DNA from: Sipunculus nudus
Lineage: Eukaryota; Annelida; Sipuncula; Golfingiida; Sipunculidae
Assembly (NCBI GenBank): GCA_026874595.1
Contig: CM049322.1
Coordinates: forward strand, 45,012,840-45,076,839
Direction: 5' to 3'
DNA: 64,000 nucleotides
Shown: positions 38,700 through 51,500 of the stretch, piece by piece
Position numbering within the stretch: position 1 is the stretch's first letter
How the letters are laid out: each line of letters opens with the position of its first letter
Program-made: the position numbers and the translations under genes
Notes under the pieces: generated by a model
Seen by the model: only the letters and a program-made list of their open reading frames with translations
What the model was told of the DNA's origin: nothing
Databases searched by the model: none

Positions 38700-39296
38700 T
38701 CCCATAAAATATATAATTATTATATATAAAAGCTCTAAATCGGTCACCAAATGGTTCGAAGACATTCCAGATAAGCAACAATGCTCTTTCTTTTGGCTTC
38801 GACGTGGTGGAACTCTATCCTTCGAATAGTAAGAAGTTCCTACCAACAATGAGTAGGCCTACTCATTTATATACTTAAATATTTATATATATAAGTAAAT
38901 GATTCTTCAGAGATTTGTAACGTATAATACAGATTTATTATAATTAAGATATTCTTTTTATAAATAAATTTTCTATTAATGTTTGAATGAAGCTCAAAAA
39001 AAAAAACATTTACAGTATAAAATATACTAGATTTTAATATGTAAAATACCATAACAAAGTTTCATGTCAATTCCGGCTAAATAAGCAAATTTTAATAATT
39101 TAAAGCTATACCGATCCTGAGTTGCTCCTGTGTAGTCCTAAAACCGCCGGCAACAGAGCGGGATCAAGCGGACCAGACCGGACCACTCGGGACCGGTCTT
39201 GAAATATCAAAACATTTTGATATGGTCAGGATCGCTCAGGACTGGGTTCAAGTCCGGTCCGATCTCGTCTCGTCTCGTCCGCTCTGTGTGCGGCCT
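38029..39296. mobile_element. 1.27-kb terminal-inverted-repeat element
   Basis: The left end AGGCCGCACTCAGAGCG..ACGAGACGAGATCGGA is mirrored by the right end (39258-39296) with few changes. Inner segments rich in GGACCGG and CGGTCC are also inverted. It contains a (TA)n tract at 38641-38698 and no transposase frame. Confidence 0.75.
38641..38698. repeat. (TA)n microsatellite
   Basis: A pure TA tract inside the terminal-inverted-repeat element. Confidence 0.95.
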
Positions 39297-39741
39297 ACTT
39301 TACAAATACAACTTGATGAGCTTATTTTGCAAAAGGTCTAGGCACGCCCTGACAATGAACGAAATAGGGTGGCCCTAAAAATTTGTTGAACCGATTTTAG
39401 GGGGGGGGCTGTTGCGCCTGTTTTCACAATTAGTGCCACCAGCCTGAAACGGATGGCTCAGTTTCAGAATTGCTGGACTTGGGATAGATTTACGTCATGC
39501 AATATGCAAGGTCTTTGGACTCATTGCTGGTACCTGATCAATGCTTTTTTTCATTTATGTCATTGTGAAAAGGCCCTTGGAAAAAATGTCATTGGAAAAA
39601 ATGTGGACCTTCTGAAAATTTTTGGGGGGTCGTACGACCCTCACGACCCCCCCTTGCATACACCCATGAGATGTTAAAATTCTGCTGTTTAAATACTTAA
39701 GTTCAGGTCTACCTAGGGCCATCGTTTCACCCTGAACACAC

Positions 39742-39742
<1 letters not shown>

Positions 39743-39796
<54 letters not shown>
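39743..39796. repeat. (TA)n microsatellite
   Basis: A TA tract about 220 bases upstream of the lipocalin start codon. Confidence 0.95.
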
Positions 39797-39802
<6 letters not shown>

Positions 39803-40017
39803 GACAAAAATTAACATTTTTATCATCCCTTGTGCAAGACCGGCAGTTTTTAATCTCACTTCATGGATATGACCCCTAATATTTATTAACTGGTGTGTGG
39901 AGCGACCAGGTAACCTTGACGGTTGAGCGGGTTCTATAATTCGGGTCAGTGGTTAGAGTTGGCCTCTGTTGGTATTCGTCTCTGTGTGAATCACTTTGGC
40001 CGTCCACGCTGGGTAGA

Positions 40018-40128
40018 ATGGAAGCCACCATGATCCGTTTGTTATTTCTTATATCTTTAGCCGCTGTAGTTTCAGGGCGGTGCGTGATAGATGACCAGCC
40101 TTTCATGAAAGATGTGGCGCTTGGCAGG
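40018..40128 (+). CDS. Lipocalin exon 1: start and signal peptide
   Basis: The ATG at 40018 has A at -3 and G at +4. A second in-frame ATG at 40030 sits in a perfect GCCACC context, and either gives the signal peptide [16 protein letters not shown]. The exon then reads RCVIDDQPF and ends in phase 0 at GTATGT. Confidence 0.85.
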
Positions 40129-41910
40129 GTATGTTGCATTAGACTGATATTCTGATGTCGATAACAATAACTGATAAATTAAAATAAAGTCGGTTTGTTT
40201 CAAATGTTAGTCATATACGTGAGGGAGTATTGAGGGTAAAACGTTGTATTGATACAGATAATTTAATTATTGAGTTTATAACCTAAAACTATTGATAGGG
40301 TCTGATAGGGAAAACTGATAGGGTCCAACATTTGCGTTGCGATAGAATGATTTAATAACTGAGATCACATTTTCAATTTAATACCCAAAAACAGTTTTCC
40401 TGAAGTTAAATGAAGAAACCTTGGTTTGGGAAATAGTATGATGCTTTATAAATGGCGGCACAGCTGAAAAAAGCACATATTCATAATATATTTATAACTC
40501 AAATTGTTTCATAAACATGTTGCAGATAAATATAAATTTCTTCTGGTTGCAGTAATATTTTTTTAAGGATGATTTGACTCAGTGCAGTGCACATAAAATT
40601 GAATATTAAAGCCAAGATAGAGAAAGAGGGGGGGGGGGGGTCAGAAAAAGACAGACAGATAGATAGACAGACAAAGACAGTCCTCTGCTTTCACTAGAAG
40701 GTATAATTCATTTTATTTTATAGTTGATGGGACGCTGGTACACGGCTGAACGGCTGACCACATTTACCACGGAGTGGCACGGACATATTCTTGACTTTTA
40801 TGAAGAAAATGGAGTCATGTTCCTCAACATGACTTACCTGTAAGTAAATACACACATACAATCATACACTAACCCGTGAATAAACAACAGTTCATTAAAG
40901 GCACTCATAATGGGCCGGTAAACCTAACTTTGAGTCGTGATACATGCCATATATAGGGAATGTGCTGCAATATTCAACTTTCATCCTGTTGCATTGATAC
41001 ACTATCAGACAAACGAAAATAGACTATAATTGATGTATTTACACGAATTCCTACATGTAACCCCTGCGAGCCAACGCTTGTACTCAAAAACAAAACATCA
41101 TAAGGACAGACCGTTTTTCTGAGGTAAAAAGAAAGGTGGTGTTAAAATGTTGGTGTTGTTAGAAAGTATACTAAACAAAATAAAGATTGGTCTGGTTTAT
41201 GTTAAGTGAAAGCGTGGTTATAAACCTTGAGGCGTAGTCAAAAATTACCCAAATATTTTTATCCTTATAGTGCCATACAGCGTGGTTCTCGTAGGAGGAT
41301 ATAAAGGAACTGACGAGCTTATGCTGCTTGTATACATGTAAACTATTAACTACAGAGGGCCGAAATGGCGCTAATGCGTCCACACACGGAATTTATGAGC
41401 TACCGGAACAAAATAAAATATTATGAGTTATATACCTGTTTACTCGTTATGTATGTAAGAAGTTTTTGGGAACAAATTGATGTTAAATACAGGAACAGTA
41501 AGGAAACTCATAAATATTCATATGATTAGGCTCTGTTACATTTTCCAACATTTAGGGCACAATAATAGGGCACAAATAGTAATGGTTTGACCTAGAAACT
41601 TAATCTTGACATCAAGATAGGTGCTAAGTACAACTCCTAACATACTAAAATGTCAGCAGTACCAATATTCTGGAAGTTACGGGAATTACAGTCTTTCAGC
41701 ATTTAAAATCTGGCTTGTGTTTTAAAATTCGGGGCTAGTGATTGCATAAACATTTCTGAATTTTGGTGAGCTATTTGGTGATGGGTAGCCCTGTCGGCTG
41801 TGTAAGACTGTAAGCACAACCTACATATTTTTTTTTTTATTTTCACGCCTTTTTAATATTTTTTTTTTAGAATTGTCAGCCAGCCCAAAGCAATAGAAGC
41901 CCACCCAATA

Positions 41911-41978
<68 letters not shown>

Positions 41979-42579
41979 ATATTTGTCACATAAACCTGTT
42001 GCTACTGAGTACCGTAGGACTTGAATCTTACGTGCTGTTTAACAAAGACACATGAGCGGTCGAGAAACGTTTCGTTCATGTGACAAATGCATTGTGGGTA
42101 GTACTTATGAATTTAAAGTACTGCTTCATACATTTACCCTCATATAATACGCCTCCGCCCTAGAGTATCAATTAACTCACCTGGGGTGACTGAAGTACCG
42201 GCGTGAGGTAAATGCTCGTTGTTATGGCTATTTTGTCTGGCCAGGTGCTATTTAAAGTGGGGGTATTGATACATATACACATGGGTTAATACTTGCCGAT
42301 TGGTGTTGAAAGATCACTGGGCTCGACCTTGGTCTCTGCCTCAAGCTTGGTCAACAAACGTGGTGTATACGCAAAGGGACAGGGGCCGACATATTTAGCA
42401 AATGCTCTCTCTCTCTCTCTCACTCACTCTCTCTCTCATTTCATACAGTGAATGAGCTAGTGATTTACAATATTGCAAAATTCTGCATTGGTTACAATGA
42501 GTAAACTTGACCCACTTTTCTTTTTACGAATGTGTTGTTTTTTTAACTTTTTGGGGTATATTCTAATGAAATATAATGA

Positions 42580-42638
<59 letters not shown>

Positions 42639-43349
42639 GTATTGTTCACATAGCGTGAATTCAATACATCGCGGTGATAGTGCTCTACCGTATGGGAGCG
42701 TTTATAAATAACTTAAGTACGGTTCGTTTGACTTCATCAGTTTGTGCTACAGATCTGTTTCGTGCGAGCAGCATTCAAGCCGGCTCACTCTTCAGGTACA
42801 AACTGGAGTGATCAGTTATTTAGGTGAAGTTTGTCGTAATAGGTAGGATTTATCTGGGGTTACTAGGATCGGTGAGGCATGTATTTAAAGTTTTTGTTTT
42901 GTTGGTGAATAAGGGTTATTGTACTGTATTAGGACTTTGTAACCTTAAATAATTTTAAGCCGACAATAATAAAGTTAAATATGCAGTCTCAAGATCCCAG
43001 CCAATGTATGCAGGAACAACCAACTGGACTACTAATCCTCTGACCGAACCAACACCTGGGGTCTTGATCAACTTTAAGCAATCCGACAAATCCTCAAGCG
43101 CTCCATAATAGTCCTAATACAGTACAATAAGCCAGGCACCAGTAACCCTTATTCACCAACAAAACAAAAACTTTAAATACATGCCTCACCGAACCTAGTT
43201 ACCCCAGATAAATCCAACCTATTACGACAAACTTCACCCAAATATCTGATCACTCCAGTTTGTACCTGGAGAGTGAGCCGGCTTGAATGCTGCTCTCACG
43301 AAACAGATCTGTAGCACAAACTGATGAAGTCAAACTAACCGTATTTTAG

Positions 43350-43420
<71 letters not shown>

Positions 43421-44097
43421 CTGTGGATTCAGAAAATATTGTGGATTTAAAATTTCGTGGTTTTGACCTTAAACACTATTCGTTAGGTTAAAACTTCCGT
43501 GGACTTATCGTTCCTGGTTATGCATTTATTCAAAGTTAATTTGTAAACAGGCCTGAAAATAAGCCAAAGATTGTAAAAATGGACTAAAAATTTACAGCTT
43601 AAAGACTCTTTAAATTAAATGTCAGATCCATGCAGTCCCCGTGCAAGCGGTGTTGTTTCAATGACACAACAACTAAAATCTCGTTTGACTTTTTCTGAAT
43701 CGTTGGTGAAAATATTTAGATAAATCTCGATAGATATCTCAGGGATAATTCCACGTGAGTCCATCAAATGAAGTCATGCATGACCAGATTAATGAGAGCA
43801 AGTCTCGGCTCTCGAAATTGTTTCGTTCAGAAGAAACCCCGTTTCTGCTCCGGTGGGGACCAGTGCACCTCCGGAACGAGGCCACAGGTAAGCTGGGACT
43901 CCGCTCAAAATTGTGCTCAGCTGACCGTGACTCATCACTCAGCCCGGGGACTAACTAGATTAAGTCTGCCGCACGGTTTAGCTCTTATTGTTTAGTCTAC
44001 TGTTGTTTATTCAATGAAAATATGACATTACTCTAACAAACAATATAATACAACGAGCAGTGCAAGATGATCTTTAACTTCGACGTTTAGCGAGATA

Positions 44098-44151
<54 letters not shown>

Positions 44152-44516
44152 AAGTCCACACCCACCGGTATAAGATAGTGCAGACGCACTTTCAAACCGT
44201 CACAAGTACAAGTTATAAGTCCGACACTGCTGAAATCTTGATTTTGTCACTCAACCTAAGTATTTTTTTTTTGTTATTTATAGGCTACATATCGCTTTCT
44301 GTATATTTTACTGACCAATACCACTGAAAGCATGGACAGTGACAGCGGGCAATAACGATGTCGTAATTCAATGTGCACCCAGGGACGACGGACTTTCAAA
44401 AATTTGGCTTTCAAACTTAGTAATCGTTCGGTTTTTAAATTCGTGGATAAAAGTCACCCATGAATTCCACGAAAACAAAAACCCAACGAACAATTCTAAA
44501 ATAAGATGTATATATA

Positions 44517-44581
<65 letters not shown>

Positions 44582-45519
44582 AACATGAGCGGTGTGCATA
44601 CTATGGTCTATGCGTGTATACTTTGGAGGAAGTGAATATAATCAGCAGATAAGTAATTAAATGTTATACTATGTAAGAAGATAGGACACATAGAATAATG
44701 TGCTCCAATGCATGACCAGAGTGTTTCTAGCCTATTAAAATTGATCAAACTTAGGTATCCCAAAACTACCACGTTACGTACCACATAGCGTGAAATGTGA
44801 TTTGTATAAATTAGATAGATTGTTTTAATATAGTTATATAGAGAATGTATGAAATGTGCATTTTATGAATTTTGTAACACATAACATGATGGCCGAGGAA
44901 AGTGAGAGGATGGAAAACATTCTTGTTATTACAGCCACCAGTAAACCTTTGATCTTTAACTTTACAGGGCATTTAACGCTAAATGTGACAGAACAAGGCA
45001 GTATGAAGTCAGGATTTCATACGAAAACCGCACCGAAATGGCGCTCTACTCAAACGGGAAACAGGGTGAGTGAAAACCATGTTTTTGTTAAGTAATTTAA
45101 TAGGGCTAAAGAGCGCCCCGGGCGCTTAACTTTATTTTGGGTGTGTGACATGTCCACTACCTAAAGAGCTCTTGTCCCAAGTTTACAACTAAGCAATATA
45201 TACTAGACCTTGTCAGATCGCTGAATAAATGACCATCCCTGATATAGGATGCAATACCTTTGGTGATATTTTAAGGAAATTTTACAACTGAACAAACCTC
45301 CAAGCAAGCGTTATCGTCAGCTTATAATGCGCACTAAAAGGTTCAAACATGTAAGTATGTTGAAGGCCAAGAAACCAGGGTCACCAGAGACAGAGACGGT
45401 TATTTCAAATTTCAAGGCTGAACAATATCAGTTAATTTCAAGTCTGCATATGTAGGTTTGTTTTATCTAATATTAATATTTTGAATGAATTGTGAATGAA
45501 AATATGACGATATATATAC

Positions 45520-45590
<71 letters not shown>

Positions 45591-48500
45591 TCTCAGTCAC
45601 TTGTGAAATCAGTGGGCGGGCGATGGTTTTTTACATAGTTCATACGCTCAGGGAACATCACGATGATAATAGAACAGTTTTGCTAAAGAGCTGATTGGTA
45701 TTTATATTTTATTTAAAGGAGTGGAAAATGTCTACTGAATATCAAAATGAAAATATTTGATGCCTGGAGGGTGTGTGTGTGTGTGTGTGTCGGGGGGGGG
45801 GGGGTCGTCAAAATACCTTACACATACATATATGGGCCTATGTGTTATTTATATACCACAGTTGTGGCCCTGTTTACACCTGGAGCTAGCTACGATGGGT
45901 ACCTGATTCTTTATTACTGTCCTATGAGCGGCATGACAGAAGGAATGTGTACGAAACCAATCATAGAAACGGTGAGCAGAGAAAAAGAAATGTCAGACGC
46001 CGACTTCGCGGCAGCCACGGAACTCCGAGACAGCCTTTGTCAGCCTTCTGCGGTGTACACCTACACGCCGGCCACCTACAACAGTAAGTAAACTACAGAA
46101 CGCATACCTTCGCCAAAATGTAAAATAAAGTGGCTGGCTTTTTTTTGTTCGAGAGGGATTCAAATTCGCGATATTCGCGAAATGTTATTATCGTAAAAGT
46201 AAAATATGCCTCATGTAAATACAGGTGACAAGTTATTTATTCTACTACTAGATACTCATTGGCATCTCATATACCTTATCCATAAACGTTGAAGGACAAA
46301 TATTATAGAATATAACCTAAATGCTGTGTTATCCGTAAACCAAACATTGACCTTATACATAATATTATATGTTTTGTATTATCTTCTAAGAAAGAACAAA
46401 TTGGCACTCCTATAGTTTCCCATGTTCCCTTGTTTTCTTTTTTTCCTCATATCGATAAGATTGTGCACACAAATTAAATTATAAATAAAACAACATATAT
46501 GCTCTGTATAGATAATGTTTAGTACGATCGCGTAAATGGAATCTACTCGAATCACAGAAAAAGGACAATATTGAGTCAACCACGGCATTCAAAAATGAAT
46601 AATTTCTTCCAAAATCCTGTACGTTCTTGCTAACGAAAACGGTGTTTAAAAAAATGAGAGTTACTAATTTATCAACTAGCACTAATCACCAGTGGCAATT
46701 AAACAACAATTACCGTTTGCTAAATAAAGTCAATGAAGCCTTCTTCGGTTGTCAGCTGCATAGTCTTTTGCGATATGACATACAGAACAAAAAATTACGG
46801 AGAAAAAAAAACAAAAAAACGCCAGGGTAGTATTTATTAATGTCACTTTCATTGCTTTTATTTCCGACATATTTTTTAATTTTTTTTTCTCTTAGATATT
46901 TTCCCTTAATTCCAAGTTTATCGAAATTTGGTAGGCATATTATACAAGTTTTTAGCCGGAATAATAAGGTAGGACGTAATCACGTGATTAAAACGTTCGA
47001 CTCCAGATGTGGTCCTCGGATCGATCTAGGTCTGAACCTCAAAGGCGAAAATGACGAAATCTCGGTACAGATGTGAATTAAACTGAACATTTAATAATTA
47101 TAATAATAATAATAATAATAATAACATCATCAACAACGACAACAGCAACGATAGTAACGATTAATACAGTTTGGAGTGAAAAAATAGAATAGGAAAATAA
47201 AAAATGCATTAATAACTAAATAAATAATATACAAACTAGATGACCTGAGGTCACGCGCTTGCCGGAAATGATGTAAAGTTAGTCAGATGAATGAGCAGTG
47301 TCAAAGTGAAAGAAAATAATCCATAATTTGTGAAGAAAGAACCAATATTAACAAAGTTCTAAAGAAAATGAGATTTTGATATATTTTGATCACCTTGACC
47401 TTGACCTTTGACTTATTGAATAATAAACATAGGACTTCCAGATATCATCACGATATATGACAAGTGTTATTTACAAAACGATTCCTGCAAAATTGTGGCC
47501 AGTAGAATGCTACATGTGAGACGCAAGAACCAGGAAGCAGGCGAAATTGAGGACAACTGACAAACAGACAAACATACTGACAAACTGACCCAAGATTGAG
47601 AACAGACGACTGAATCATTTTATGAAGAAACCTCAGAGGAAGATAATAAGCTATAGTTTATGTAAATGAGGTTTATAGTTTTGGAGATATGGCCAAAAAA
47701 TGATATGTTGTGCAAGTTAGAGTGCACCGCCCCCTGGCGGCCAATTCTGGAAAATGAAAAATCTGTTTCGAGATATTAGTGTAAGACATAAGATGTAATA
47801 GTTTTAAAAGGATTCTTTCAAAACTGTGGCCTGTAGAATGCTATATGTGAGACGCAAGAACCAGCAAGCAAGCGGATTTGAGGACAACTGAGAAACAGAC
47901 GGACACACAGACAGTGACACAAGATTGAGACCAGATGACTAAACGAGTTCATGAAGAAGACTTAGAGGAAAAAAAATAAACTATAGTTTTTGTAATTGAG
48001 GCTTATAATTTTGGAGATATTGCCAAAACATGATATGTTGGAGAGGTTTGCATCCAGCGCCCCCTAGCGGCCAAATTTAAAAAATGAAAAATTGGTTTCG
48101 AGATAATAGTGTAGGACTTACAATATGTCAGTTTCAAAAAGATTCCTGTAAAACTGTGGCCTCCAGGGCAAGATTACTGAAATCTCGAAATATATCGTTT
48201 GACGAGATATTATACGAGATATTGCGAGACTCTTAATAGAATCTTGTAGTACTAGGTGAATGCTACCTGCAGCAAAAAACTGAGAAACAGACGGACACTC
48301 AAGATTGAGTCAAAATGACTACAGCAGGATTCAGAAACGACTCAGAGGATGAAAATAAGCTATAGTTTATGTAATTGAGGCTCACAGTTTTGGAGATATG
48401 GCCAAACCATGATATGTTGAGGAGGTTTGCATACAGCGCCACCTAGCGGCCGCGTTCAGAAAATGGAAAAACAATTTGGAGATAATAGTGTAGGACTTAC

Positions 48501-51500
48501 TATATGTCAGTTTCAAAAAGATTCCTGCAAAACTGTGACCTCCAGGGCAAGATTACTGAAATCTCGAAATATCTCGTTTGACGAAATATTGTACGAGATA
48601 TCGCGAGACTTTTAATAAAATCTTGCAGTACTTGTTAAATGCTACCTGATGCAAAAAACTAGACCTCTCTAGCTTTAAAACTGACAAAGTTAGAAAAATA
48701 AGACCCCTTATTTCAGAATATCATGACTTTTTCCCGCAAATGCGTAACCATGGTTACGGCAAATTTGAAAGAGCTACACACCAGAAGAAAGGCCTGGGAA
48801 TGACGTTTAAAATGAGCTATGTTTGAAGAAGATACCCCTAATAGTAACAAAGATATGAAGAAAAAACCGTTTTGTATACTTTTGATGACCTTGACCTTGA
48901 CCTTTGACCTATATTGCCCAAAAACAATCGGCTTCCTGGGATTTTGATTTTTGACTAGCTGTGTGAGTTTGAAAGCAATTCCTGTAAAATTGTGGCCTGT
49001 AGAATTCCACAGACAAACAAACAAACTTACAAACAGATAGACATACGCTACTGACCAACCAACTTGCCGAAATCGAAGATTTCCGGCAAGCAACAAACAA
49101 ACAAACAGACAGACAGACAGACATACGCGACTAACCAACCAACTTGCCGAAATCGAACATTTCCGGCAAGCAACAAACAGACAAACAGACATCCGCGACT
49201 GACCAACCTGCTTGCAGAAATCGAAGATTTCCGGCAAGCAACAAACAAACACCCACCTGTAAGAAAGTGACATACAAGTTTAAATGGAAGACATTTTTAT
49301 ATATTACTAATGGTATACAAAAGATGATACTATCAACAAAGCAAGCGAACAAGCTGTTTAGTGCTGAATCGATGATTTATGGCTTATTTTTAAGTCAGTA
49401 GACGTCAGATTACGGAACGGGCTCCTTCAGTGCTTAACATCAGGTTATGATTTTTGGTTTATGTCAATATACGTATGTAAAACTTAATATATTGGATAAT
49501 TAATAATAATACATCATTATCGCCGTATCGTTCTCCCTATCAATATCAGATGACGCCTGAGCGTCTGTTTTTAGTTTAATAAACAAGCACTTGGTTCGGA
49601 GCTTTATTTTGATACTAGTACCTCAAAATTATCCTGAAAATCACATATAAATATGCGTAATGCCTAATTAACTTTAATAATTAGTAACATAATGCATGAC
49701 TTATTTAAATATCTATTATAACTCTCCTCATGACATGACTTTTCGCCCTCAACTGGCCAATTCTTGCACCATTTAAGTTGAAAGAAAAATTCATCGTCCT
49801 CACTAGAAGCAATATTCCAGTTCCGGATGTTTGAATTTCAATTGATTTTAGCGTGACCAACGACCTTGATATTCTACTCACGCGTCCCCTGTAACGGTTG
49901 ACCGCAGGCACTGGGTCCTACATTCAACACTGTTTTCCACCCTGATACACATGGCTGCGAGGTCATGCCTGGTTGAAGATGACCTGCTAAGGATACTTGG
50001 TTTATTCTAGTGTAGGGGGGTTATGCTAGCGCCATCATTCAACCAATTCAAAGCTGACGATACCATTCTGTCTGATTAATTCAAGTCAACATTACAGGAA
50101 CAAGATTTTTTTTTTTAATTGAGAAAAGTCCAGTATATTTATTCGTTATATAGAAGATGATTTAGTGCAATAAACCTGGATATAAGTTAATACTGAAGTA
50201 GAAAGGGGAATATCATATGTAGACCAACAAACTTCACATGAAGCTTTCTAAAATACATGTTGTTAATAAATTGCCCCGTTAAAAATATAACTTGCCTGTT
50301 CAGATTAGAAAATATTGAGTATTCTTGAATCAATTGCTTCACCTATTTTTCATAAATTTAACTATGTTTCTGAATGTTTAAATCAGGTTTCACAATCTGG
50401 GTAATATTTTTTTTTTTTAATGATTAACTCTACTATAAAATGAAATACATATTCCATGATAATTCAGGGAGTGGATAAAACTATATGCTACATGGTTGGG
50501 GGGGGGGGAGTCCCCCGTGTTTTGAGCGATTGTTTGACTTTGGATTGATGTTCTCGCCTTTCCCCGGTATATAAGGCAGATGGCTTGGCTTGGGAGACTT
50601 AATGCAAAACTGGCTATATATACTGACTTAAAAGATTGACTGGGATACAATTAAGTTCAGTCGTATCATAGGAATATAAACTAGATACCACTATAGTAGT
50701 TAATTTATCCGTCCCTTCGAGCTTCTGTACATTGTTTTGCAATCGCGGCCATTTTTGGCAATGATCTGTGTTTACCCTTTTTTCTCTATCGCTTATGCGT
50801 ATGGAATATTTGTAATTGTCTAAAGGCGTTATTTGCCGAGGAATTTGGTTTGCCCAGAATATCCCCATGGTATACCCTGTCGGATGAAGGGGGGAGGGGG
50901 TGAGCCTACATGGAAAACAAGCAGCTCCCTCACTAATTCTAATACCGTGAAACCCCTCTCAAGCGGACAGTCAATGGACCATACGATTTTTCCGTAATAG
51001 CAGGGTGGTCGCCCCAGAGTGGATCGGGCCTTAGAGAGGGTCTGCATTTATTTGAGGCTGTTGTATGAATTATTGCTTGGGTCATTTTCTGTGTTATTTC
51101 ATGGGTAATGTACCTTCCAACGTTTACTTAGAGTGGCAGGACATACTCGCTGATACACCGAGTGTTGTTCCACGCATTTCTCATATGTCCGTCAAAATGT
51201 TTAATTAATCAGACTCTTCGTTATCTTGAAAGAAGCATGGATTAACATAAGCAGTTTCTAACATCTCTATTAATCCTGGTTATGTTCGCGATGGGAAAGT
51301 AAATAAAGGCTCATAAATTGAAAGAGCATTCCACATCCCTTGTGATTTTTTTTTTCGCGTGAATCATATCCATGAAACGCATGGTATACCATCGGTGATT
51401 GGTTGATGTCGGGGTCACGTTATCATTCATAATGTTGTAACTTCATTTAAAAAGGGAAAACATGTGAACAACTCCAATATATTACGAGTTTATCATTTAG

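Noticed and set aside
47260-49256. CRISPR-like array
   Set aside because: The repeats are long, diverged and without regular spacers, in an animal intron.
48713-49273. 186-codon minus-strand frame with CLFVACRK repeats
   Set aside because: Its upstream half is the translation of the hairpin minisatellite, and no domain is recognisable elsewhere.
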